Made by a program: the position numbers and the translations under genes
Notes under the pieces: model-generated
What the model was told of the DNA's origin: nothing
The model's input: only the letters and a program-made list of their open reading frames with translations
Databases searched by the model: none
Shown here: piece after piece, positions 1 through 7,268 of the stretch
How the letters are laid out: each line of letters opens with the position of its first letter
Numbering within the stretch: position 1 is the stretch's first letter
Source: Candidatus Omnitrophota bacterium
Lineage (GTDB): Bacteria > Ratteibacteria > UBA8468 > B48-G9 > DSTR01
Reading direction: 5' to 3'
Assembly (NCBI GenBank): GCA_023818865.1
Contig: JAMWDF010000103.1
Coordinates: forward strand, 1 to 8,342
DNA length: 8,342 nt

Positions 1-1184
1 CCGGCATTGTCACCGTCATCACTGATCCGGAAGGTGATATTGCCGGAGCCGCCGGTAATGACCCCATCGCTGCCGACGGAAAGATCAGTTATGCTGATCA
101 GGTCATCGGCGTCGTAGACCACATGAGTCCCAGCCACCGACTGGCTCTCAATGTAGGTCTCGTTTACCTCGTTGGGTTGGGTCGCCGTGGTGTCCGGCAC
201 CACGTAAAGATTGGTCGGATCAATCAGACCACTGCCGCCGATGGTCGTTCCGCGGAGAAGGAAATTTGGTGCGCTGATCTCAAAGTGCCCAGTGCCGGCA
301 TCCATAGTTGCACCGTCTGAGAGAACAGCGGCCTGGGTGCTCTTCAGCACCACAGACCCATCAAGCGCCTGGATGGTGCCTGAGTTGATAGCCGTACCGC
401 TGGCCGCAACCAACCTGGTTACCCCGTTTTCTTCTATAATGGCACCCGCTTCTATAAGTCCTGGAGTATTAACCACTTGCCTCACTATATCAGTTACCTG
501 GCTGGTCGGAATCAGCACTGTACCCGGCGTTCCTTCAAGGGGAGTAGAAATGGCAAAATTGACCAGGCCAGTCCCATCAAAATTGACTGTGAAGCTCTCG
601 GCGCCGCCGATGACCACCTTACCGAGATTGGCTACAATGAGCCCTTCATTAGAGACCAGAGGAGCGACTAGGACAACATATCCATTGTCCCCGACAGTAA
701 TCGTGCCTTTATTTATGATATATGAAAGGGCGGTATTTGGGTCTTGAGCGAAAAAATAGTTTCCAGCCATAAAATCGGCATCGGAAATATTCATAGTCGT
801 CGCCAGGAGGCCAGCGACGTTGACCACCGATGTCGGGCCAAAAACAATGCCGTTAGGGTTAATAAGAAAAACCTGACCGTTAGCCAGTAACTGGCCCAGG
901 ATGGTTGATGGGTCCTGCCCAACTACCCGGTTCAGAGAGACGGCGCTGGCGCCAGGCTGATCATACCTGACGCTTTCTCCCTGGCCAATGGAATAACCCT
1001 GCCAATTGATCACTGCTCGATTGGTTGTCTGGGTGACAGTCATCTGCGAACCTGCCTGGGTCACAGATGACTCCCCAGCGACCACCTGGGGGTTGTTAGG
1101 TAATGGCAATGCCTGCATCGGGAAAAGCAATCCCCCGGCTGCAATCAATACCATCAACCGACTAACGAATTTGCCGCCCTTCAT
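1..1184 (-). CDS. TpsA-type exoprotein, filamentous hemagglutinin N-terminal (TPS) domain, partial
   Basis: The frame is open from its start to the left edge, giving 394 complete codons with the C-terminus missing. It encodes the secreted partner of a two-partner secretion system, an adhesin- or hemagglutinin-like beta-helix exported by the TpsB encoded just upstream. Residues 1-25 form a signal peptide with a cut likely after PMQA. Residues about 32-200 are the TPS domain: NRVVGQDPSTILGQLLANG at 85-103 leads into INPNGIVFG at 108-116, the hallmark NPNG motif, followed by VNVAGLLATT. After this come short beta-helix-like strands such as GLIVANLGKVVIGG and GTIQALDGSVVL. Residues about 321-394 (DPTNLYVVP, then TYIESQ) resemble the region after the TPS domain in HMW1-like adhesins. 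The chosen start has AGGAGG six bases upstream. An in-frame ATG at 1232 would add 16 residues but has a poorer ribosome site. Family assignment is firm. The ligand and total length cannot be seen. Confidence 0.93.
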   Translation of the reverse strand, partial: MKGGKFVSRLMVLIAAGGLLFPMQALPLPNNPQVVAGESSVTQAGSQMTVTQTTNRAVINWQGYSIGQGESVRYDQPGASAVSLNRVVGQDPSTILGQLLANGQVFLINPNGIVFGPTSVVNVAGLLATTMNISDADFMAGNYFFAQDPNTALSYIINKGTITVGDNGYVVLVAPLVSNEGLIVANLGKVVIGGAESFTVNFDGTGLVNFAISTPLEGTPGTVLIPTSQVTDIVRQVVNTPGLIEAGAIIEENGVTRLVAASGTAINSGTIQALDGSVVLKSTQAAVLSDGATMDAGTGHFEISAPNFLLRGTTIGGSGLIDPTNLYVVPDTTATQPNEVNETYIESQSVAGTHVVYDADDLISITDLSVGSDGVITGGSGNITFRISDDGDNA

Positions 1185-1190
1185 GTCATG

Positions 1191-1196
1191 CCTCCT
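1191..1196 (-). promoter_or_regulatory. Ribosome binding site that decides the tpsA start
   Basis: A perfect AGGAGG on the minus strand sits 6 nt before the ATG at 1184. It supports this start over the in-frame ATG at 1232, which is preceded only by a weak purine stretch (AGAGAAA). A second ATG at 1189 reads ATGACATGA and stops after two codons. Confidence 0.8.
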
Positions 1197-1249
1197 GTTT
1201 TGATTTGAAAACTCGTTCTTTTTATTGCTCATTTTCTCTGTTTTTCAGT

Positions 1250-2947
1250 TCAGAACTTGTAGGCAAAATGAAGCCAGTATTGCCAGGAATTACTGTCTGA
1301 AGGATCAGTTCCCTTAATGGGATAACCAGCATCAAAACGGAGATGGAAGTTACACGGCACATACACTCTGAATCCGGCGCCAACTCCAGTCACGCTCCGA
1401 TGTTTATCCTCTCCCGGAAGCACGCTCCTGTAAAATGTCGCTCCATGGTCAACAAAAAACGCCCAGTTAGCGTACTTATTCACTTTAGCCTCTCCGAAGA
1501 CAAGAGGGGTACGCAACTCTGCACCGAAAAAGTACCCATGGTCACCCATAATCTCACCGGTAGGATAACCACGAACAGTATCTGGTCCGCCGAGAACAAA
1601 TTGTTCTCCCGTCACCAGGTTGTCAGAAGCACATTGGCCAGAAAACCGAGTAACTAACTGGCAACTGCCCAGTTTATAAATCCGCGCCAAGTCAAGGTTT
1701 ACTTTCACCCAGGTGCTGTTAGCCAGTCCTGGCCGGCTGGAAGAGCTGTAATCATCGTCAGACATACCACCAAGAATTTCTCCCAGACCGGCGGTCAAAC
1801 CCAACGCCGCTGAAGAATAAGCATTTCCTCGGCTCCGATCAGCGCTAATTCCCAAATCCAGGGTGGTGTACTTATCCCGCGAATTGAGGATAGTCTTTTC
1901 AAACATATAGTTTTTATATCTTTTTACGTTCAGTCCACCGCTCACGGATAGGTTTCTGGTACGTTCCCGAATGAGCGGATGACTTAAACTCATCCCAAGT
2001 ACCCGACCTTCGCCCTCAACACCTAATATTGCCAATTCTTTGCCCACATCGTACTCCATATGAGAGTAACTGAATCGTATTTTAGTCCCGTAACCGTTCA
2101 GAGGCAAGGTATAACTGGCTTTGCCAAAAAGCATATTCTCGGTGCTTCTCGGAGAAAGTGTCACTCCGACAGAAAAGGTGTCACCGTTTCTGGTTAGATT
2201 ACCAATATCAAAGCTCAAACCAAATCTGTTTCTGCCAGTGTAACGAGACCCAAAGTTATTAGCGTTTATTTCCAGGTTCAGGGGGAAGAATTTCTCTTTC
2301 GCTTCCACAACTATATCTGTGGAGGATATGTCCACTCCTTTTGTCAAAGTGGCGCTTGCCTGCATTTTCGGGTATTCATTAAGTAGCAACAAGGAACGGT
2401 CCAGCGTACTTTGTTTTAACACTGGTTCTTTTTTTACCGCAGCAAAATGGCGGTCAATGAAGCGGTTGGTGTAGTAACGATTCCCTTCAATCTTCACCTT
2501 GCCTACCTTACCTTCCACCACCGCGATTTCCACCACTCCTTTCTCAACTTTTTGCTCCGGGACGTAAGCAAAGGAGGTGATGTAACCCTTATCCCAGTAC
2601 ATCTGGGTAATAACATCGGCTGCTTCCTTTAACTGCGCCAATGTCAACTCTTTCCCGGTATATTTTTCTACTGCTTTGAGCAGTTTTTCTGATGCAATCC
2701 GGGTATTGCCGGTAATTATAAACTTCTCCACCTTGATCTTGGCTGTTCCGGCAAGTTCCATTTTCGGACGAGGAGGTTTAACAATCTGAGGCAAACTACC
2801 CGGAGAAAGCTCCGGAGTTGCCTTCTTCATCTGCTGGTCAACCGCGCCAGGTTGCACTTTCTGAGGAACTACCTGGGCGCTAACAATCGCTGATACCAGA
2901 CAGAGTATAATGCAAGCCAAAAAAACACTCCGAAGCCTGCCTTTCAT
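1250..2947 (-). CDS. TpsB outer-membrane transporter (ShlB/FhaC/HecB family)
   Basis: This 565-residue protein is the Omp85-superfamily pore that secretes the TPS exoprotein across the outer membrane. Its length is typical for FhaC/ShlB. A signal peptide covers residues 1-24 (cut after IVSA) and a proline-rich linker covers about 25-68. POTRA 1 spans about 71-146, starting IKVEKFIITGNTRI and containing WDKGYITSFAYVPEQ. POTRA 2 spans about 148-217, starting GKVKIEGNRYYTNRFI. The 16-strand barrel spans about 220-565. Two family signatures are visible: VRGYP at 458-462, the loop-6 motif that reaches into the barrel, and FVDHG at 498-502. The protein ends YWLHFAYKF, with the terminal phenylalanine expected for barrel insertion by BamA. 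It starts 24 nt after skp and ends 65 nt before its likely cargo tpsA. The transporter-before-exoprotein order is the same as in shlB-shlA. Cysteines are present at 429, 439 and 532. Family assignment is secure. The pairing with tpsA is inferred from adjacency. Confidence 0.95.
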   Translation of the reverse strand: MKGRLRSVFLACIILCLVSAIVSAQVVPQKVQPGAVDQQMKKATPELSPGSLPQIVKPPRPKMELAGTAKIKVEKFIITGNTRIASEKLLKAVEKYTGKELTLAQLKEAADVITQMYWDKGYITSFAYVPEQKVEKGVVEIAVVEGKVGKVKIEGNRYYTNRFIDRHFAAVKKEPVLKQSTLDRSLLLLNEYPKMQASATLTKGVDISSTDIVVEAKEKFFPLNLEINANNFGSRYTGRNRFGLSFDIGNLTRNGDTFSVGVTLSPRSTENMLFGKASYTLPLNGYGTKIRFSYSHMEYDVGKELAILGVEGEGRVLGMSLSHPLIRERTRNLSVSGGLNVKRYKNYMFEKTILNSRDKYTTLDLGISADRSRGNAYSSAALGLTAGLGEILGGMSDDDYSSSSRPGLANSTWVKVNLDLARIYKLGSCQLVTRFSGQCASDNLVTGEQFVLGGPDTVRGYPTGEIMGDHGYFFGAELRTPLVFGEAKVNKYANWAFFVDHGATFYRSVLPGEDKHRSVTGVGAGFRVYVPCNFHLRFDAGYPIKGTDPSDSNSWQYWLHFAYKF

Positions 2948-2952
2948 TCTTT

Positions 2953-2958
2953 CCCCCT
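2953..2958 (-). promoter_or_regulatory. Ribosome binding site of tpsB
   Basis: AGGGGG lies 5 nt before the ATG at 2947, inside the 24-nt gap after skp. It gives tpsB its own translation initiation within the operon. Confidence 0.6.
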
Positions 2959-2971
2959 GTTTATTTGGAAA

Positions 2972-3481
2972 TTACTTGGCATTTAGCGCCTTGATTATGT
3001 CATCGGAAACATTGTAAGCCGATGAGAAATAAGGCAAAGACTTTTTATCGATTATTAGGTCATATTTATTCTTGGTGGCATAATCTTGAATAACCTTGGC
3101 TATTTCATCCAACCTGGCTCTGGTTAGTTCCTGGTTTTTCTTCTGGAGCTCCTGATTGGAAACATTGGTGAAAGCGAGAATCTCGCGGCTCTTATCAGCA
3201 ATCTTCTTTTCCATTTCCTTCTTTTCTGCTTCGGTCATTTTATCTTTTCTCTTATCATAATCTTCTCGCAACGCCTTTAGTTCTTCTCTTTTCTTCGCCA
3301 GTTCGTCTTGCTTGCTCTTGCGCTCAGTTTGAATTTCAGCGGCAGATGCCTTCGCCTTCTCATAAGCCGCATAGACTTTTTCCACATCAACCACTCCAAC
3401 CTTCAAATCCTTCGCTGCTAAAACAGTTGAAAGCGAAATTAAACAAACTGCTGCTACCACCGTACATTTGTTCATCCTCAT
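2972..3481 (-). CDS. skp: Skp/OmpH-family periplasmic chaperone
   Basis: This is a 169-residue periplasmic holdase that, in characterised relatives, forms a trimer and keeps unfolded outer-membrane proteins soluble on the way to the BAM complex. Residues 1-23 are a signal peptide, with a cut likely after STVLAA. LKVGVVDVEKVY at 26-37 is the typical first strand of the Skp body. Residues about 40-120 are a charged, Lys/Glu-rich coiled coil that would form the tentacle arms. The chain returns to the body at KYDLIIDKKSLPYFSSAYNV (139-158) and ends with a helix (DDIIKALNAK). The size matches the family. It is the first gene after a strong promoter and is followed 24 nt later by tpsB, so it may be a chaperone dedicated to the TPS transporter or exoprotein. 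A genome-wide housekeeping role cannot be excluded, because skp next to an Omp85 gene is also the usual bamA-skp arrangement. The first ATG is preferred: AAGGAG is 11 nt upstream of it but 17 nt from Met3. Confidence 0.92.
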   Translation of the reverse strand: MRMNKCTVVAAVCLISLSTVLAAKDLKVGVVDVEKVYAAYEKAKASAAEIQTERKSKQDELAKKREELKALREDYDKRKDKMTEAEKKEMEKKIADKSREILAFTNVSNQELQKKNQELTRARLDEIAKVIQDYATKNKYDLIIDKKSLPYFSSAYNVSDDIIKALNAK

Positions 3482-3492
3482 CTTTTTCTTCT

Positions 3493-3498
3493 CTCCTT
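3493..3498 (-). promoter_or_regulatory. Ribosome binding site of skp
   Basis: AAGGAG lies 11 nt upstream of the ATG at 3481. The spacing is slightly long but much better than for the alternative Met3, so it supports the longer form (MRMNK). Confidence 0.5.
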
Positions 3499-3509
3499 TC
3501 TCATCTCAG

Positions 3510-3614
3510 TTATACAAAATAGGCAGACCACTCGCCATTTTCCCTAAATATATGAGGGATACTTTTCTTTGTCAAGTCAACCTCTGCAATTCCACCTCTG
3601 AATTCCCAATACAT
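3510..3614 (-). CDS. Possible 34-residue small ORF upstream of skp (doubtful)
   Basis: An ATG preceded by AAGGA at about 6 nt opens a 34-codon frame (MYWEFRGGIAEVDLTKKS..., ending AYFV) in the gap between the large surface protein gene and skp. It overlaps the predicted skp promoter completely, which argues against it being an ordinary gene. The opening loosely resembles the GKILRVDLT start of aldehyde ferredoxin oxidoreductases, so it could be a remnant, but 34 codons without a stop can easily occur by chance. No function can be assigned. Confidence 0.15.
   Translation of the reverse strand: MYWEFRGGIAEVDLTKKSIPHIFRENGEWSAYFV
3516..3541 (-). other. Stem-loop at the predicted 5' end of the skp-tpsB-tpsA mRNA
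   Basis: AAAAT-GGC pairs with GCC-ATTTT across a 9-nt loop, with one bulged base: 8 bp in total. It sits at or just after the expected transcription start, about 5-10 nt past the -10 box. It could protect the 5' end of the message, as the 5' stem-loop of ompA does. It could instead be a weak terminator for upstream transcription, although only four T residues are present. Confidence 0.3.
3547..3575 (-). promoter_or_regulatory. Sigma-70 promoter of the skp-tpsB-tpsA operon
   Basis: On the minus strand a perfect -35 box TTGACA (3575-3570) is followed by a 17-nt spacer and TATATT (3552-3547), a 5/6 match to the -10 consensus. Transcription would start near 3540, leaving a leader of about 60 nt before skp. 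It lies in the only sizeable gap of the window (3482-3663), just where a new transcription unit is expected. The spacing and near-consensus boxes suggest strong housekeeping expression. No operator was recognised. Confidence 0.72.
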
Positions 3615-3663
3615 GAACCTTCCTTCTTTGTATGATGCCATACTCGGCAACCAACCCAAACCA

Positions 3664-6600
3664 TTAAAACCCTGCCTTCATTCCAGCAAAGATGCGGTAA
3701 GAAGGCGTGCCGTAGCCATCAGTCAATCCAGCGCCACCACCAAAGGCCACTCTTACCGGACCGAACTGGTGGTTCAAAGACACAATTCCTTCCAGCGGTG
3801 AACCCTTCCTCCCGCCATCAATCCGGCCAAAGAACTCTAAGGTAACCCAGGTATTTTCACTAAGCACAGAAGCGGAGATACCAGCGCCGTAGAGGAAGCT
3901 ATTGTTAATTTCCAGTTGCCCCAATGTTTCCTTCTTTTGACCGGTATAACCGATATTAACCGCGGTAAGAATTTTTTCTCCCCACTGCCTATCAACCGCC
4001 ACCTTTACTCCACCAGCCAGGCCGTCTGGACTGATGAGGTTCTTATCGTTGCCGGTCGGCAGATCAACAAACGGCACTACCGCCACCCCCACCCCTTCCA
4101 TCAAAGGCAGACCAAACTTGCCAGCCAGTCTGAGATTGCCCATTCCACTTGTCTTGACCCAGGCAAACGCTGCATCATGAGCTTGATTTACTAAGAGAGG
4201 TAGAGCAAGAGATAGCTGAAATTTGTCAGTCAATCCGTAGGCTACACTCAGGTTGAACACGGTCTGCTCATCCGATAGCACCTGGTCTCCGGCGCCAGAT
4301 TTCACTTCCATTACCTTGCTAGCATAACTACCAACGAGACCTACCTCAAATTTGCCAGCGCCCAAAGTAGATGAAGAATCGGTTACAACAAAGGTCGTCT
4401 CTCCAGTGGCCGGCTTGAAGTGATTAACATCCAGCGCCCAGCCAGGGGTGACTAGAGCCAATGCGATCAGAAGCACTATCAGCCCTAAATATCGCCTCCT
4501 GGCCAGAGTCATAAGCCCGATAGTAACTAAAGCTAGCCATAACCGCCAGCCGACATACAGCATCAACCAGGCTACCCCGTAAACTGGCAGAAGCAGCATT
4601 CTGACTACAAGCCTAACAGCAGGCCGCTCAGCAATCATCGCGGCATACCTGGGACTGTGCCGGTAGTACCAGCGGACAAAGGCTTGGCCTAAAGGATTAG
4701 TTAACAGGAACCTGTCCCGGAACTGCCGGAGTATCCAGACATGATGTTCCTGGTAAGAACCGAAAGCCGCGGTCGCAATGAAACAGCCACCGCCACCAGA
4801 GACCTCCCCGCCGCTCACTCCTGAACCTGACGGGTCAACGATGGTCTGATTAACGTTTCCGTCAAAGTCGCCGGTTCCACCATCCACCAAAGTCAATCTC
4901 ACTCGGGTATGGTTGGGTGGAGTGTCCGCCGCAGTGAAATCAACCAGGTCTGCGGGATACTGGTAGAACTCTGCAGTGTATGGATTGTACTTCCACCAGG
5001 AAGTGATATTACCCGGCAGATCTACATTGACCACTACTTGTCTCTGTCCCTCAGATAGGTTCTCCACTCTGATATCAAAGAGAGTGTTTACCACAGATGG
5101 CGCGCCAGGAACATCAGCTGGGTTCAATTGCCTGATAGTCACAAGAATGCCAGGTTGGTCATCATTACCTACCACCGGCACGCTAACATATACTTTCTTA
5201 CCCTCAAACATATCTGGCCGCTCCAGCGTCCCTTCTTCCCCCCGAGAAAGTGTTCCTTCAGGTACTCCTTCCGCCGTGTTAACTGAAAACTCCTCAGAAT
5301 AAGCCCAGTCAGACTCCAGGCCACGGCTATCAACGCATTTCACACGCCACCAGAAGCTCTGCCCGCCGTTCTTTCCCTCGTCCATAGTCCGCTTGAAAAG
5401 AGCATAAGGCAGGTAAAGGAAATTCTGGTTCCCGGTTAACTGGCCTGACCAGATGGGAGGAACAAGACCTTTGAGGAATGGTATTTCTCCCTCGTAAACC
5501 TCCCAGCTGGAAGTGGCGATTGTATCCCCGGTATCAGGATCAGCAAAATTCGCTTCAAACCTTATCGCTGTTTCTACTTCCACTTCGCCGCTCAGCGGGG
5601 TAATCACTTCCGCTGTCGGCGGAGTATTAATGTTCATCCTCACAGTAATATTTTGATCTCCTCCATTGGAAGTGACTGGCACTGTAGCGTTATAAGTCCC
5701 GCCAAGTAAACCACTCCGGTTAACAATCAGCTGGAACTGAGCGCTTTCCTGCGGAGCCAGTTCTCCGCTCGGATTGGTCTTAGCCGATCCCTCGGCAAAG
5801 GAAATCCAGCCTGCTCCCTGTTGATAAACTGGATTCCCGACCTGCCATTGGAGTGTCCCCGCACCACTCCCAACATTTTTCACGGTGATTGTAGTCTCTT
5901 GGGTAGTTTGGTCAACCTTGCTGTTATTTTGGAGAATAAAGGTGAATTCTACATTGGTCGGGTCAACTTGCAAGACCGGCTGGTTTAAGGCAAACACCGC
6001 GGTAACTGTTTTGGGAGCATCCATCGTCACATCGAGAGTCGCACCATTACCCGCATCATCTCCATTCACCTGCCACTTAATAAATACATAGTTGGCATTG
6101 ACCGTATAGTTACAGGAGACTACTGTCCCAGCATCGTACCAATTGCCGCTGGCCGGAGTAACGGTTCCGCCAGCTGCCGGGTTGGCTTGAGTGGTGAGCT
6201 GATATTGAGTCTTCCAGTTCCAGGTAATGGTGGAGTCAACATTGATGGTAAATTGGACGGAATTGGTGGTGCCGGTTGCCGGAACGCTACCTGTGCCGGT
6301 CCAACCAGTGCAGACATACCTGGTGCCAGCATCCCCAGCCACCGGAGAAGGCACCGAAGCGTTGATCACTGTGCCGGCCGGATAATTATGCTGGCCAACG
6401 GTAGGCGTGGGATTTCCACGGGCTGAGGCAACAGTAAGAGTGGTCTGGAACACTCCGGTGAAATTCTGGTTGGTTTGGTTAGCGTTTAAGGGTGTATAAG
6501 ATCTATTGGTCGGCGTGAAAACATAGTTGTTTAAAGTAGGCGTAACTGTATAGTTAAGCCCGCCAGTCAAACCGGTGAAAGAATAAGTTCCGTCGGCCGC

Positions 6601-7245
6601 AGGATGGGTCGTATCATTCGCGGCTCCGGAAAGAGTTAACAGCACATCGGTCACCGCGGCTCCACCGCCCTGCAGAGTAACAGTGCCGGATATTGAATAA
6701 AAAGTCGGGGGTGTGGCTACTATGAGGTATCTCTTCACCGTCCCATCCCCGAGGAAGGAAATCTGGGTGGTACTTGTCATACTGATAACGGGACCGGTAC
6801 CAACCCAGGACGAGTTAGATTCCTGATAAGTGAATGTCCAACCAGCCGGAAAATTACCCGGGTTCCAGGAAACAACCATTTGACTACCTTCTGCAGGCTG
6901 CATCCGCAGCCTCCAGGTGGTTACGGTGTAGGCTGGGGCCCGGTAATCCTTGGCCAGCTTATCATACGGGCTACCCTGGCCAGTGATAGAAGAGAAATAC
7001 ACCGTATCTCCTTCTGGGGTGGGTGGAGGCGGCGCATCGTCTATGCCCACATCAAAGTTATCAGTGGCATTGGTTTGCATCCCCAGATAAAGAGTAAGGT
7101 ATGGATTGCCTCCAATCGTCGCCGGAAGTTGCAGTTCCCAGGGTGCAGGTTGGGCAGCCAAATAACCGACGCCACCGGCCAGCATCAAAAACACCACCAG
7201 CACTGTAATTTTTCCCGCTTTTCCCTTTTTCCTTCCCCAAATCAT
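3664..7245 (-). CDS. Mosaic surface protein with choice-of-anchor U-like domain, internal CFI-box signal and C-terminal beta-barrel
   Basis: This 1193-residue envelope protein has no assignable enzymatic function. A signal peptide covers about 1-31. Residues about 40-178 are an extracellular domain with FDVGIDDAPPPPTPEGDTVYF. About 183-266 is a carboxypeptidase-regulatory/Cna-B-like domain (YSISGTVTLQGG, DGTYSFTGL). About 268-418 holds two InlB-B-like repeats (YVCTGWTGTG; NPAAGGTVTPASGNWYDAGT). About 423-540 is BACON-like (WISFAEGS, then GTYNATVPVTSNGG). About 541-656 is fibronectin III-like. About 680-805 resembles choice-of-anchor U (LVDGGTGDFDGNVNQTIVDP). A Gly/Ser linker leads to the CFI box at 821 (CFIATAAFGS, LRQFRDRFLLTN, WYYRHSP), then a hydrophobic stretch and RRR at 916-918. 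That would normally end the protein. Here it continues into a signal-peptide-like segment (912-937) and a barrel (about 938-1193, ending in F). It starts 23 nt after the preceding surface gene, so the two probably share a transcript. Domain names are by eye. Confidence 0.88.
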   Translation of the reverse strand: MIWGRKKGKAGKITVLVVFLMLAGGVGYLAAQPAPWELQLPATIGGNPYLTLYLGMQTNATDNFDVGIDDAPPPPTPEGDTVYFSSITGQGSPYDKLAKDYRAPAYTVTTWRLRMQPAEGSQMVVSWNPGNFPAGWTFTYQESNSSWVGTGPVISMTSTTQISFLGDGTVKRYLIVATPPTFYSISGTVTLQGGGAAVTDVLLTLSGAANDTTHPAADGTYSFTGLTGGLNYTVTPTLNNYVFTPTNRSYTPLNANQTNQNFTGVFQTTLTVASARGNPTPTVGQHNYPAGTVINASVPSPVAGDAGTRYVCTGWTGTGSVPATGTTNSVQFTINVDSTITWNWKTQYQLTTQANPAAGGTVTPASGNWYDAGTVVSCNYTVNANYVFIKWQVNGDDAGNGATLDVTMDAPKTVTAVFALNQPVLQVDPTNVEFTFILQNNSKVDQTTQETTITVKNVGSGAGTLQWQVGNPVYQQGAGWISFAEGSAKTNPSGELAPQESAQFQLIVNRSGLLGGTYNATVPVTSNGGDQNITVRMNINTPPTAEVITPLSGEVEVETAIRFEANFADPDTGDTIATSSWEVYEGEIPFLKGLVPPIWSGQLTGNQNFLYLPYALFKRTMDEGKNGGQSFWWRVKCVDSRGLESDWAYSEEFSVNTAEGVPEGTLSRGEEGTLERPDMFEGKKVYVSVPVVGNDDQPGILVTIRQLNPADVPGAPSVVNTLFDIRVENLSEGQRQVVVNVDLPGNITSWWKYNPYTAEFYQYPADLVDFTAADTPPNHTRVRLTLVDGGTGDFDGNVNQTIVDPSGSGVSGGEVSGGGGCFIATAAFGSYQEHHVWILRQFRDRFLLTNPLGQAFVRWYYRHSPRYAAMIAERPAVRLVVRMLLLPVYGVAWLMLYVGWRLWLALVTIGLMTLARRRYLGLIVLLIALALVTPGWALDVNHFKPATGETTFVVTDSSSTLGAGKFEVGLVGSYASKVMEVKSGAGDQVLSDEQTVFNLSVAYGLTDKFQLSLALPLLVNQAHDAAFAWVKTSGMGNLRLAGKFGLPLMEGVGVAVVPFVDLPTGNDKNLISPDGLAGGVKVAVDRQWGEKILTAVNIGYTGQKKETLGQLEINNSFLYGAGISASVLSENTWVTLEFFGRIDGGRKGSPLEGIVSLNHQFGPVRVAFGGGAGLTDGYGTPSYRIFAGMKAGF
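3667..4434 (-). other. C-terminal outer-membrane beta-barrel domain of the fusion protein
   Basis: Residues 938-1193 begin LDVNHFKPATGETTFVVTDS and continue as alternating amphipathic strands (KFEVGLVGSYAS, KFQLSLALPLLVN, NLRLAGKFGLPL, VAVVPFVDLPTGNDK) joined by short polar turns. The chain ends YRIFAGMKAGF with a C-terminal phenylalanine. At 256 residues this would fit a barrel of roughly 10-12 strands, like the barrel at the front of many deltaproteobacterial OmpA-family proteins. No OmpA peptidoglycan-binding domain follows. Confidence 0.7.
4435..4512 (-). other. Internal signal-peptide-like segment (residues 912-937)
   Basis: Met912 is followed by a basic n-region (TLARRR), a leucine-rich core (YLGLIVLLIALALV) and a c-region ending PGWA before LDVNHF. 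This is a textbook type I signal peptide placed directly before the barrel domain. No clear Shine-Dalgarno precedes the ATG at 4512 (CTATCGGGCTT), so separate initiation is possible but not well supported. Confidence 0.6.
4639..4785 (-). other. CFI-box C-terminal sorting motif, internal here
   Basis: Residues 821-869 read CFIATAAFGS, then HHVWILRQFRDRFLLTNPLG, then AFVRWYYRHSPRYA. This matches the conserved CFI-box region found near the C-terminus of many surface proteins, thought to be a sorting or anchoring signal. It follows a flexible Gly/Ser linker and is followed by a hydrophobic run (about 883-911) and an arginine cluster, the usual tripartite plan. The machinery that recognises it is not encoded in this window. 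Confidence 0.85.
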
Positions 7246-7250
7246 CTTTC

Positions 7251-7258
7251 ACCTCCAA
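7251..7258 (-). promoter_or_regulatory. Ribosome binding site of the mosaic surface protein
   Basis: TTGGAGGT lies about 6 nt before the ATG at 7245, in the 23-nt gap after the preceding stop codon. It fixes the start and supports co-transcription with the upstream gene. Confidence 0.8.
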
Positions 7259-7268
7259 TTCTGTTATT

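Noticed and set aside
211..747. A 178-codon plus-strand frame
   Set aside because: It lies antisense to the TPS domain gene, which has clear family motifs. The translation shows no domain, and it has no good ribosome site.
1181..1189. Two-codon upstream ORF (ATGACATGA) overlapping the tpsA start
   Set aside because: It lies between the Shine-Dalgarno and the true start. Such a short frame is expected by chance and the spacing to AGGAGG is too short.
1343..1657. A 104-codon plus-strand frame
   Set aside because: It is antisense to the conserved VRGYP and FVDHG barrel region of tpsB, and its composition is that of a shadow frame.
3625..3645. Inverted repeat GTATG...CATAC after the end of the large gene
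   Set aside because: The stem is only 5 bp and no T-tract follows, so it does not make a credible intrinsic terminator.
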